Source: CAIPFQ01 sp035480615
GTDB lineage: Bacteria; Chlamydiota; Chlamydiia; Chlamydiales; SM23-39
Assembly (NCBI GenBank): GCA_035480615.1
Contig: DATIHO010000094.1
Coordinates: 1-5,368, forward strand
Direction of reading: 5' to 3'
Length of the DNA stretch: 5,368 bases
Shown here: positions 1 through 5,366 of the stretch, piece after piece
Layout: the number at the start of each line of letters is the position of its first letter
Position numbering within the stretch: position 1 is the first letter of the stretch
Translations under genes and position numbers: made by a program
Notes under the pieces: generated by a model
What the model was told of the DNA's origin: nothing
Database searches by the model: none
Seen by the model: only the letters and a program-made list of their open reading frames with translations

Positions 1-13
1 AAAACTGTTCCGC

Positions 14-45
14 TTGACCCTCACGTATACGTCATTCCTTATAAT
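14..45 (+). promoter_or_regulatory. MerR-type promoter/operator of the TipAS regulator
   Basis: A -35 hexamer TTGACC (14-19) and a perfect -10 hexamer TATAAT (40-45) are separated by 20 bp. That is longer than the 17-bp optimum and typical of promoters activated by MerR proteins, which untwist an over-long spacer. The spacer holds a perfect 10-bp palindrome, ACGTATACGT (23-32), close to its centre, where MerR dimers bind. The gene's start codon is at 92. Autoregulation by the encoded protein is inferred from this layout, as is usual in the family. Confidence 0.75.
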
Positions 46-91
46 GGTCGCATTCTTTAAAATCATAGGGATATTAAAGAAGGAAAAGTCG

Positions 92-862
92 ATGGCTTAT
101 ACAGTTAAAAAATTAAGTGAACTTTCTGGTGTGACCGTACGCACGCTCCATTTCTACGAGGAAATCGGGTTGTTGAAACCCGCCTACCATGGCTCTAACG
201 GTTACCGGTATTACGAGGAAAAGGAGCTCTTACAGCTCCAGCAGATCTTGTTTTTTAAGGAGTTAGGTCTTTCGTTGAAACAGATCCAAAAGGTTCTGGG
301 GAGAAGCGATTTTGACCAGCTTTCAGCCCTCTACTCTCATAGAAAATCTTTGAACCAAGAATGGGAGAAAATAGGGCTGCTGCTTAAGACCGTCGACAAA
401 ACCATTAAGCACTTGAAAGGAAAGAGAAAAATGAAAGACAAAGAAATTTTCGACGGATTCAATATTACCTTGGTAAAGGCTAAGGGAGGTCACCTTTCTG
501 TGGCTGAAGAGCTCGTTGCTAAAGCCGCAAAGAACCCGACGAAGACCATCCAAGATGTTGAAAAAAGAGGGAAGGAGTTCTACGAAAAGAATACAAAAAC
601 AGCGCATGCTATTTTTAAAGAGCTTGTGCACTGCATCGAGAAGGGGCTAGATCCTGCTTCAGATGAGGTGCAGAAGGTCATCAAGAAGCACCACACTTTT
701 ATGGAGCAGAACAGCAATGCGACCCAAGAGGTGTATAAAGCCTACGCTCAATTGTACGCAGAACACCCAGCATTTCGAAAACAGCTAGACCTATTTCATC
801 CGCAACTCGCTGAATTTATGGCAGAAGCGATGAAAGTTTTCGCTGATCGAAAATTGTCCTAA
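92..862 (+). CDS. MerR family transcriptional regulator with TipAS antibiotic-recognition domain
   Basis: The product is a 256-residue drug-responsive transcription factor of the TipAL type. The N-terminus (about 1-75) is a MerR winged helix-turn-helix: an HTH with VTVRTLHFYEEIGLLKP, then the wing with GYRYY (37-41). A helical linker (about 76-112) should form the antiparallel dimerisation coiled coil. Residues 114-256 match the all-helical TipAS domain, including a C-terminal part with GLDPASDEVQ and LYAEHPAF. In known members TipAS binds thiopeptides or other drugs and turns on the target promoter. The ATG at 92 follows an AAGAAGGA ribosome binding site at about 7 bases and matches the usual MerR N-terminus. 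An upstream TTG at 14 lies inside the -35 box and is rejected. An in-frame ATG at 431 with its own AGGA could yield TipAS alone. The ligand cannot be told from sequence. Confidence 0.93.
   Translation: MAYTVKKLSELSGVTVRTLHFYEEIGLLKPAYHGSNGYRYYEEKELLQLQQILFFKELGLSLKQIQKVLGRSDFDQLSALYSHRKSLNQEWEKIGLLLKTVDKTIKHLKGKRKMKDKEIFDGFNITLVKAKGGHLSVAEELVAKAAKNPTKTIQDVEKRGKEFYEKNTKTAHAIFKELVHCIEKGLDPASDEVQKVIKKHHTFMEQNSNATQEVYKAYAQLYAEHPAFRKQLDLFHPQLAEFMAEAMKVFADRKLS
431..862 (+). other. Possible internal start producing a free TipAS domain
   Basis: An in-frame ATG at codon 114 lies at the boundary between the DNA-binding/coiled-coil half and the TipAS half. It is preceded by AAAGGA with about 9 bases between AGGA (418-421) and the ATG. 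Initiation here would give a 143-residue TipAS-only protein. In Streptomyces tipA the short form is made in this way from an internal in-frame start and acts as a drug-sequestering protein. That the same happens here is an inference from position and ribosome binding site only. Confidence 0.4.
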
Positions 863-958
863 TCAACTAAACGCCCCCCAGCAATGGGGGGTAATTTTCA
901 ACGTTTCTGGTCCTGGTTTAAGAATAGCGAAAGTGTTTCACATAAATGCCTGTTGTAG
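863..958. other. Intergenic stretch between the two regulator genes
   Basis: Apart from the terminator at 874-899 nothing is recognisable here. No reading frame, repeat or RNA gene is seen before the promoter that begins at 959. Confidence 0.6.
874..899 (+). terminator. Intrinsic terminator of the TipAS regulator gene
   Basis: A 7-bp GC-rich stem, CCCCCCA (874-880) with TGGGGGG (885-891), closes a GCAA tetraloop of the GNRA class. It is followed by TAATTTTC. It begins 12 bases after the TAA stop at 860-862. The stem is very stable and the T tract is short, so termination on the + strand is likely though perhaps not complete. Confidence 0.85.
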
Positions 959-995
959 TTGACGTAACGTAATGTTCTATTCTGGTAATATCTAC
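959..995 (+). promoter_or_regulatory. Long-spacer MerR-type promoter of the broken regulator
   Basis: TTGACG (959-964) and an extended -10, TGGTAATAT (983-991, hexamer TAATAT 986-991), are separated by 21 bp. The -35 region contains ACGT-A-ACGT (962-970), which recalls the ACGT half-sites in the promoter at 14-45. The 37 bases 959-995 match the - strand sequence at 5033-4997 at 33 positions, with 18 identical bases over the -10 region (TATTCTGGTAATATCTAC). Such conservation between two otherwise unlike upstream regions indicates a shared regulator. Confidence 0.75.
978..995. repeat. 18-bp dispersed repeat, copy 1 (+ orientation)
   Basis: TATTCTGGTAATATCTAC occurs here and, inverted, at 4997-5014. 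Both copies cover the -10 region of a promoter. The repeat is best read as a conserved regulatory element, not as a mobile element end. Confidence 0.85.
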
Positions 996-1012
996 AATCC
1001 AGGAGACTATTT

Positions 1013-1378
1013 ATGGAATATAGTATTACTTCCTTAGCCAAGCAGGCCCGGGTGACGGTCCGCACCTTGCGCCACTATGATCAGGTTGGTTTATTAAAAC
1101 CGGAGAGATTGGATCCATTCCGCGCCTCGCAAAACGCGATGAAAGAAATGGAGGAGATCCAGGTTAAGGAATTTGGGAAAGAAACCATCGAGAAAGGGAA
1201 GGAGAAACTAGATGCTCTCTCCGCGGACGAGGTAGATGAGCGGACTCATCGTGAGAGCATGTCAAGAAACCAAGGTGAATTATCCAAACATCTACGATCG
1301 ACATTGGCAGGACTTCAAAAGGAACCAGAAACGATAAGAAACCTGTTTCAGGCCCCCTCAGTTCGTTACGCCGCCTGA
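1013..1378 (+). pseudogene. Remnant MerR/TipAS regulator with internal deletion
   Basis: The 121-residue reading frame begins as a normal MerR protein (HTH residues 1-30, with VTVRTLRHYDQVGLLKP), but at about residue 32 it jumps to sequence resembling the start of a TipAS domain (MEEIQVKEFGKETIEKG, about 46-62). The wing with its usual GYRYY, the second half of the DNA-binding domain and the whole dimerisation helix, roughly 80-90 residues, are missing. After about residue 75 no TipAS similarity is visible and the frame ends at TGA 1376-1378, where an intact relative would run about 250 residues. AGGAG (1001-1005) sits 7 bases before the ATG and the promoter looks intact, so a short protein may still be made. 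Without wing or coiled coil it should not act as a normal regulator. It overlaps the convergent acetyltransferase gene by 21 bases. A tiny functional HTH protein is a less likely alternative. Confidence 0.7.
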
Positions 1379-2053
1379 GTCACCTGTTTGACTAGCGGAG
1401 TAATAACTTCCCTTTTTGCTGTTTATAAATTCAAAACTTTTGTAGATCTCCGGGTCGTATCCCAGATGTATGTAGTCCGAGCCTACAAACCCAATTGCAG
1501 GATAGAAAGCTGTCGCTTGAAAATTCGCTTTCCGGGTCACTAAAACAATTTTCTCGAGTTCAGGAAATCTCCCGAGAACAGAGAAAACGAGATTTTTGCC
1601 AATGCCGTTTCTTTGAGAATTCGGATCTACAATCAGTTCTGAAAGATATACAGAAGCTGGATAAGCCTTCATCTCAAAAATAGCGAATCCAACAGGGATT
1701 GCTTCTTTCCAGGCAGTGACAATTTGAAGAGAGCAATCTGATTGTTCTAAATTTTTTGAAAGCTCCTGTATGTAATCATCAGTCCATTTCTCCAAGCTCC
1801 CTTTTAACCCCATTGACTCGTCGATCTTGAAGCTCCCAGATAGCAGCTCTTCTTCTGGGATATCTTTATAGCATTGGTACACCGCCTCAACAGATACTCG
1901 CTTGAATGCCTCTTCATCTAAAGAGTTTTTCCACTCGTAGGTAACGCCTTCGATCACTTCACAAAAGGGTGATCCGATTAGAAGGGGGTGAGTTTCCAGC
2001 TCGCAAAATAGCAAAACCGGGGCAAAAACCATGGAAACAATTTGAAAAAGCAA
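1358..2053 (-). CDS. GNAT family N-acetyltransferase (downstream, own promoter)
   Basis: This predicted GCN5-related acetyltransferase transfers an acetyl group from acetyl-CoA to an unidentified amine. The acetyl-CoA-binding motif A is clear: LSELIVDP followed by QRNGIG (about residues 147-152 of 231) and a helix. Motif B follows, with TRKANFQATAFYPAIGF (about 173-189). About 60 N-terminal residues before the first core helices are not diagnostic. The start is uncertain. TTG at 2053 has a perfect GGAGG (2063-2059) five bases upstream and fits the promoter at 2092-2120. GTG at 2065 and ATG at 2032 are in-frame alternatives with poorer ribosome binding sites. The last 15 or so residues look low in complexity and may be a tail acquired by rearrangement at the convergent end with the broken MerR gene. 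It lies 112 bases past the APH stop and is probably a separate transcript. Substrate unknown. Confidence 0.8.
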   Translation of the reverse strand: MLFQIVSMVFAPVLLFCELETHPLLIGSPFCEVIEGVTYEWKNSLDEEAFKRVSVEAVYQCYKDIPEEELLSGSFKIDESMGLKGSLEKWTDDYIQELSKNLEQSDCSLQIVTAWKEAIPVGFAIFEMKAYPASVYLSELIVDPNSQRNGIGKNLVFSVLGRFPELEKIVLVTRKANFQATAFYPAIGFVGSDYIHLGYDPEIYKSFEFINSKKGSYYSASQTGDSGGVTN

Positions 2054-2091
2054 ACGGGCCTCCACTAACTATCCATTGAAGTAAAGAAGAG

Positions 2092-2120
2092 ATTTTACCC
2101 AGCTATTTCACGAAAGTCAA
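2092..2120 (-). promoter_or_regulatory. Sigma70-type promoter of the downstream GNAT gene
   Basis: Reading the - strand, TTGACT (2120-2115) and TAAAAT (2097-2092) are separated by exactly 17 bp, close to the housekeeping consensus. Transcription should start near 2085, about 30 bases before the GGAGG-preceded TTG start at 2053. The site lies in the only sizeable gap between the - strand genes. This suggests that the last acetyltransferase is transcribed constitutively and independently of the operon upstream. Confidence 0.65.
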
Positions 2121-2165
2121 GGCCAGAGCGAACGGGGAGACTCCATAGCTGTGCACTAATCTCTC

Positions 2166-3047
2166 TCATTTTTCGCTCTTGTGATCCGTCAGTATTTCAT
2201 CGATAATCTGCCAGGATCGCGCGGCTTCAAAATTCATGTTTGTTAAGTCATCCACGATGTAAATCAAGGCTTTCCATAATGTCCAAGCGCGACCGCGCAT
2301 CCACGTGTCGGCATCGAGGGGAAGCAGGGAACGAAATATTTTCCGGCTTTCGTCTTTAAACAGGGTCCAGGTAATCGCCAAATCACACGCAGGATCGCCG
2401 ATTCCCAACTGTCCGAAGTCTATGATGCCACGGAGTTGCCCTTCTCGTACGAGTAGGTTGCCTGCGCTCATATCGCCATGAATCCAGACAGGTCTTTTAG
2501 CCCATTGAGTTGAAAGCGCCGATTCCCAGAGATCGGTCGCCGTTTCTATATCCATTTTATCTTTCAAGATTGCAAATGCCCGCCGCGTCTCTCCATCGTA
2601 GATAGCTAAAGGTCCTCCACGATAGAAATTATGGGGTCCAGGCAAAGGGCCATTCGTCGAGTCAATAGAATGAAGTGCGATTAAAAATTGAGCGAGAAGA
2701 GTGGCAAAGTCATTGAGGTTGGCTATCTCAGCGGATGCAGCAGGTTCGCCTTCAATCCAACAATAGACAGACCACTTCCAGGGATAGCCCTCTCCAGGTT
2801 CTCCCATAGCCAACGGCCTAGGAATTTGAAGAGGGAGTAAAGGAGCTAATCTGGGCAGCCAATCATGTTCCTTCTCCACTTGATTCGCGTAGCGTGCGGC
2901 GCTGGGCATGCGTACGAGCATCTCCTCTCCCAAATGAAAGGTTCTGTTATCCCATCCGCTGCGAGCAACTGGGCTTACAGAGAGATCCTTCCATTGAGGA
3001 AATTGAGAGGCGATCAGACGTCGGACAAGGTTGTCGTCTATTTTCAA
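2166..3047 (-). CDS. Aminoglycoside phosphotransferase (APH) family kinase
   Basis: The 293-residue cytoplasmic kinase has the APH/choline kinase fold and is predicted to transfer phosphate from ATP to a hydroxyl on a small molecule, possibly an aminoglycoside or macrolide. The N-lobe shows SGWDNRTFHLG (30-40) and VRMPSAARYA (45-54). The catalytic loop is HGDMSAGN (190-197), with D192 as the expected base and N197 as a metal ligand. The Mg-binding IDFG is at 209-212, and GIGDPACDLAI follows. The usual N-lobe lysine position appears to be R46 in VRMP. The start is TTG at 3047: GGAG (3059-3056) lies 8 bases upstream and the protein begins as homologues do. TTG overlaps the beta-lactamase stop as TTGA, so it is the fourth gene of a coupled operon. 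Many chromosomal members of this subfamily have no proven drug substrate, so resistance is inferred from context. Confidence 0.9.
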   Translation of the reverse strand: MKIDDNLVRRLIASQFPQWKDLSVSPVARSGWDNRTFHLGEEMLVRMPSAARYANQVEKEHDWLPRLAPLLPLQIPRPLAMGEPGEGYPWKWSVYCWIEGEPAASAEIANLNDFATLLAQFLIALHSIDSTNGPLPGPHNFYRGGPLAIYDGETRRAFAILKDKMDIETATDLWESALSTQWAKRPVWIHGDMSAGNLLVREGQLRGIIDFGQLGIGDPACDLAITWTLFKDESRKIFRSLLPLDADTWMRGRAWTLWKALIYIVDDLTNMNFEAARSWQIIDEILTDHKSEK

Positions 3048-3811
3048 TTCAAAATCTCCGCCTCTTCAAGGAACTGTTTAACTCTAGGAGCTCTTTGGGA
3101 GAATTCTATTTTTTGGTCGCGAATCAGATAAGCAAAAGGAAAACGACGCTCCCCTTTTTCAATCCACCCCACGAACCATCCATATTCTAGCCCATCTGAA
3201 GAGCTTCCCCCTCCTGTTTTCCCATAGAGTTGCCAATGATTGGCAAGCTCTTCTCGAAACATCAAGACCTTGGTCATTTGGAGAGCCTGTTGCGAAACAG
3301 GAAATTGCCCTTGGATCATTTTCTGAAGAAAGGTCACTTGCTCTTTTGGGGATATTTTTAAAGATGAATCAATCCAAGCTGGATCGACTGGCCCCGGACT
3401 AACGAGCCCGCCAGACAAGTCCTCATTTCCATAACTAAATGAAGCTAAGTATTTTTGTAACCCCTCTTGCCCTACCTGTGAGGCAAGAATTTTAGAATAC
3501 CAAACACAAGAGTGCCTCATCCACGAAAGAGGGTTTTGTGCAGTTTCCCATGCCGGAAGATATGCCTCGTATCCCACTTGAAATTCCCAAGTAGGAATTT
3601 CTGGATCTTTTAGAATCCCCATATCGTAACCTATTAAGCTGAGAGCTATTTTGAAGGTGGAATAGGGACTTACTCTCTCATCCAAAGCATCTCCAACTGC
3701 ATAAATTGGATCACCCGTTGCCCCATGGATCACTAAGAAAGTCTCTTTCGTAAAGAGACAGCCATGTACAACGATGAAAAAAAGGGAAAGGAGGCTCAGA
3801 CCACGTTTCAT
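3044..3811 (-). CDS. Class D (OXA-type) beta-lactamase
   Basis: This serine beta-lactamase of 255 residues hydrolyses penicillins and related drugs, normally in the periplasm. All class D motifs are present in order: STFK (51-54, nucleophile S51 and the lysine K54 that is carboxylated in the family), S-C-V (101-103), YGN (127-129), KTG (198-200) and WFVG (212-215). The N-terminus MKRGLSLLSLFFIVVHGC is a signal peptide. The VHGC may be a weak lipobox, so a lipoprotein is possible. ATG at 3811 is preferred because it puts the signal at the N-terminus and overlaps the upstream stop as ATGA. An in-frame ATG at 3850 would bury the signal behind a charged stretch. No strong ribosome binding site precedes 3811, which supports translational coupling to the GNAT gene. 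The gene appears complete and active. The substrate range cannot be read from sequence. Confidence 0.95.
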   Translation of the reverse strand: MKRGLSLLSLFFIVVHGCLFTKETFLVIHGATGDPIYAVGDALDERVSPYSTFKIALSLIGYDMGILKDPEIPTWEFQVGYEAYLPAWETAQNPLSWMRHSCVWYSKILASQVGQEGLQKYLASFSYGNEDLSGGLVSPGPVDPAWIDSSLKISPKEQVTFLQKMIQGQFPVSQQALQMTKVLMFREELANHWQLYGKTGGGSSSDGLEYGWFVGWIEKGERRFPFAYLIRDQKIEFSQRAPRVKQFLEEAEILN

Positions 3812-4353
3812 GGAGTTTTTTTCGTCTTGTGAAGGGGTTTTATCAGCCATAGAAGCAGATCATCATCGAGAGGATAAGATTGGCCAGCCACAGTCGGATG
3901 TCCTTTGTAGGTGATGCCACTTCCATCGGGAATATAGCCCAACTGGAAGTAAAGCCGCTGCGCTGACCCATAATCACGATAGAGCCCAACCCCAATCCCT
4001 ATTTGTTCATATCCTTCCTTGGCTGCAAGATTCTCGATCCACTGGATCAGCGCCGTTCCGAGTCCTTGTTTGCGATGATCCTCATGAATCCAAATGGCAT
4101 TCACGTCCGGAATGCGGCGACTTAAGAAAGAAGGACATTCTGATTTGCGAAGCAAGCTACCATAGCCCAGGATTTCCTGATTTCTCTCTATAAGTGCTAC
4201 CGTGCGAATCCCGCTTTCCTGTTCTTCATAATAGGTATTCCAAAGCGCGGCGGTCTTTTCAGGAGTAGACCAGGGAAAGGAATAACGCTTTATGATTTGC
4301 GGTAAATCCGTTTTTTGCAGAGAACGTATCAGAATGGAGCGCCTACCTGTCAT
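3808..4353 (-). CDS. GNAT family N-acetyltransferase (operon gene 2)
   Basis: This predicted acetyl-CoA-dependent acetyltransferase has 181 residues, a full-length single GNAT domain. Motif A has NAIWIHEDHRKQGLGTALIQW (about 85-105), with the acetyl-CoA pyrophosphate loop at RKQGLGT (94-100). Motif B has DYGSAQRLYFQLGYIPDGSG (127-146). The C-terminus PLDDDLLLWLIKPL is common in a GNAT subgroup that ends by forming the last strand. The start is ATG at 4353, with AGGA (4364-4361) 7 bases upstream. This gives an 11-base overlap with the upstream kinase gene. An in-frame ATG at 4401 would overlap by 59 bases and has less support. Its stop overlaps the beta-lactamase start as ATGA. The substrate is unknown. 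Its position among drug-modifying enzymes makes an antibiotic or a related natural amine plausible, as an inference only. Confidence 0.9.
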   Translation of the reverse strand: MTGRRSILIRSLQKTDLPQIIKRYSFPWSTPEKTAALWNTYYEEQESGIRTVALIERNQEILGYGSLLRKSECPSFLSRRIPDVNAIWIHEDHRKQGLGTALIQWIENLAAKEGYEQIGIGVGLYRDYGSAQRLYFQLGYIPDGSGITYKGHPTVAGQSYPLDDDLLLWLIKPLHKTKKTP

Positions 4354-4939
4354 ATTTGCATCCTGCAATTGAAGATTTAATCCTTTCGATATTTTCGGCA
4401 AGAGTGGCGTAGTGAGTATCTAGCCACAGATCATAAGTGACATCGACATGTGTCTTATAAAATTGTCCACGCGCTGATCCTATAATTCTGTTCCCTCGTT
4501 CTTTTTCCCTTTGCTCTAAAATGGGAAGAGGTGCATGTACTCCTATCCACAAGACGTTGAACCGTTTCAATAGTTCTTTCCACTCGGCTACTTGATTTTT
4601 ACCCAATGGGATATCATCGATGATAAGGGAATGTCCCATTTCGGCCAACACAAGAGCCACTTGCTGGAATGTGACCACAATCTTTTCAGCAAATGGGCCC
4701 ATCTGGAGTTCCTGAATCAGATTCCCTGATTCATCGGTCCCTTTTTTCCAGCTGTATCCAAGAGGAGCGACTCCTCCTGTCCAATCATTGATCTTTTCTG
4801 GCATCCAACCAATGATTTTATCGATGCCTACGTGCAAAAGGGGAGCTTCAAACGCATGCTGTACGGCCTTAGCCAGGGTTGTTTTGCCGCTGCTTGACGG
4901 TCCATTCAAGTAGATGATCTGCACAGAATTGTTTGTCAT
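4343..4939 (-). CDS. Chloramphenicol phosphotransferase-like P-loop kinase (operon gene 1)
   Basis: This 198-residue P-loop kinase belongs to the chloramphenicol 3-O-phosphotransferase (CPT) family known from Streptomyces venezuelae. The Walker A loop is GPSSSGKT (13-20). D40 in HVGIDKIIGWMP matches the catalytic aspartate after the second strand of CPT. SLIIDDIPLG (about 104-113) resembles the buried strand with a metal-binding aspartate. The lid-like stretch REKERGNRIIGSARGQ, followed by a conserved histidine and YDLWLDT, is typical of the family. The length is close to the 178 residues of the founding enzyme. ATG at 4939 follows AAGGGA at about 8 bases. It is the first gene of the operon, behind a MerR-type promoter and a 55-base leader. 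Family proteins are widespread and many have not been tested, so chloramphenicol is only a candidate substrate. Confidence 0.88.
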   Translation of the reverse strand: MTNNSVQIIYLNGPSSSGKTTLAKAVQHAFEAPLLHVGIDKIIGWMPEKINDWTGGVAPLGYSWKKGTDESGNLIQELQMGPFAEKIVVTFQQVALVLAEMGHSLIIDDIPLGKNQVAEWKELLKRFNVLWIGVHAPLPILEQREKERGNRIIGSARGQFYKTHVDVTYDLWLDTHYATLAENIERIKSSIAGCKYDR

Positions 4940-4965
4940 AGGGGCTTTCCCTTAAGAGGAGCCAT
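4936..4965 (-). CDS. Possible 9-residue leader peptide upstream of the CPT-like gene
   Basis: The reading frame MAPLKGKPL starts at ATG 4965 and ends with TGA at 4938-4936, which overlaps the downstream ATG (4939-4937) as ATGA. It covers the ribosome binding site of the CPT-like gene, and its start codon lies in the 3' arm of the leader hairpin. It starts about 30 bases after the expected transcription start. No good ribosome binding site is spaced correctly before it (GGGA lies 13 bases away). Chance is a real alternative for so short a frame. Confidence 0.25.
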   Translation of the reverse strand: MAPLKGKPL

Positions 4966-4981
4966 CTTTGGAATGGCTTCC
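4958..4981 (-). promoter_or_regulatory. Hairpin in the operon leader
   Basis: In the - strand transcript GGAAGCCAT (4981-4973) pairs with ATGGCTCC (4965-4958) around a 7-base loop, giving 8 pairs with one bulged A. It lies between the promoter and the start of the CPT-like gene, 18 bases before the ATG. There is no T tract, so it is not a simple terminator. It could modulate translation or transcript stability. Confidence 0.45.
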
Positions 4982-4996
4982 CACAAAACAGTTTCA

Positions 4997-5014
4997 GTAG
5001 ATATTACCAGAATA
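4997..5014. repeat. 18-bp dispersed repeat, copy 2 (inverted)
   Basis: Exact reverse complement of bases 978-995, lying over the -10 region of the operon promoter. Similarity continues to the -35 box with four mismatches and no gaps, then fades on both sides. Confidence 0.85.
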
Positions 5015-5033
5015 CACCATTACATTGCGTCAA
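4997..5033 (-). promoter_or_regulatory. Long-spacer MerR-type promoter of the drug-modification operon
   Basis: On the - strand, TTGACG (5033-5028) and an extended -10, TGGTAATAT (hexamer at 5006-5001), are separated by 21 bp. The expected transcript start is near 4994, leaving a 55-base leader before the ATG at 4939. The whole element matches the promoter of the broken MerR gene at 33 of 37 positions, with the same spacing. Activation by a MerR protein is inferred from the spacer length and this match. Basal activity is expected to be low because the spacer is far from 17 bp. Confidence 0.72.
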
Positions 5034-5070
5034 TTGCAAGAGAGGCTCACCCCCCAAATAAAGATTAGTC

Positions 5071-5092
5071 ATTTGTCCAACGTTGGACAAAT
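5071..5092. promoter_or_regulatory. Perfect 22-bp palindrome, candidate operator
   Basis: Each half is ATTTGTCCAAC and the two halves abut with no spacer and no mismatch. No T tract follows on either strand, so a terminator is unlikely. A possible weak + strand promoter overlaps it (TTGGAC 5083-5088, 18-bp spacer, AATAAT 5107-5112), but no substantial gene lies downstream on that strand. The site is 38 bases upstream of the operon's -35 box. It could bind a TetR-like or other dimeric repressor, or be the end of an element. The protein is unknown. Confidence 0.55.
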
Positions 5093-5125
5093 TATTCGGA
5101 GCCAAAAATAATGCTTGGTGGGTAT

Positions 5126-5366
5126 CTAAGGATTGAATCTCCATCCATCATACAAGCGTTGAGGGTCAAGATGGAGTAGGTTGAGTTTGAGCTTGTATGC
5201 CCTCCAATAGGGGCAATGAGCTTTGATAAAATAAGGCGATAGACAGGGCAACAACGTAAAAATTGCCTTCCCCGTCTTATCTCCAGTGGGGCAGCTCACC
5301 TGTATCTTCTAAATCCTGACGGAAGCCATCGGTACAGCCCTTCGAGTAATATTGGACTGTGGGAGT
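5126..5366 (-). pseudogene. Possible frameshifted 3' end of a gene entering from the right
   Basis: Two protein-like - strand frames lie end to end in different phases. The first is open from the window edge to TAA at 5277-5279 and ends CTDGFRQDLEDTGELPHWR. The second runs 5308-5126 and reads TGKAIFTLLPCLSPYF near its start and LLHLDPQRLYDGWRFNP at its end. A single frameshift near 5280 would join them. TGK-x-F-x-LLP-x-LSPY recalls the zinc-ribbon region of some transposase-like proteins, but this is a weak impression and I cannot name the family. If the second frame is used alone, GTG at 5299 would give 57 residues. Composition chance is possible. Confidence 0.3.

Noticed and set aside
323..631. 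102-codon open frame on the - strand within the TipAS regulator gene
   Set aside because: It lies fully opposite a well-supported gene, shows no recognisable domain and has no operon context.
1341..1362. Small CCTG-TTT-CAGG hairpin after the downstream GNAT stop as a terminator
   Set aside because: Only 4 pairs and a broken T tract on the - strand, too weak to call.
1495..1683. 62-codon + strand frame opposite the downstream GNAT gene
   Set aside because: It is the complement of the acetyl-CoA-binding region of a recognisable GNAT protein and has no ribosome binding site of note.
2865..3190. Two overlapping + strand frames across the APH/beta-lactamase junction
   Set aside because: They are antisense to two clear enzymes, in two phases, with no family resemblance.
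1358..4939. Integron gene-cassette array (several resistance-like genes in one direction)
   Set aside because: The genes overlap, no attC-like inverted repeats lie between them and no integrase is present.
5111..5179. 22-codon + strand frame (MLGGYLRIESPSIIQALRVKME) with GGAG 9 bases upstream
   Set aside because: Too short, no recognisable content, and opposite the more protein-like - strand frame. Kept only as a chance reading.
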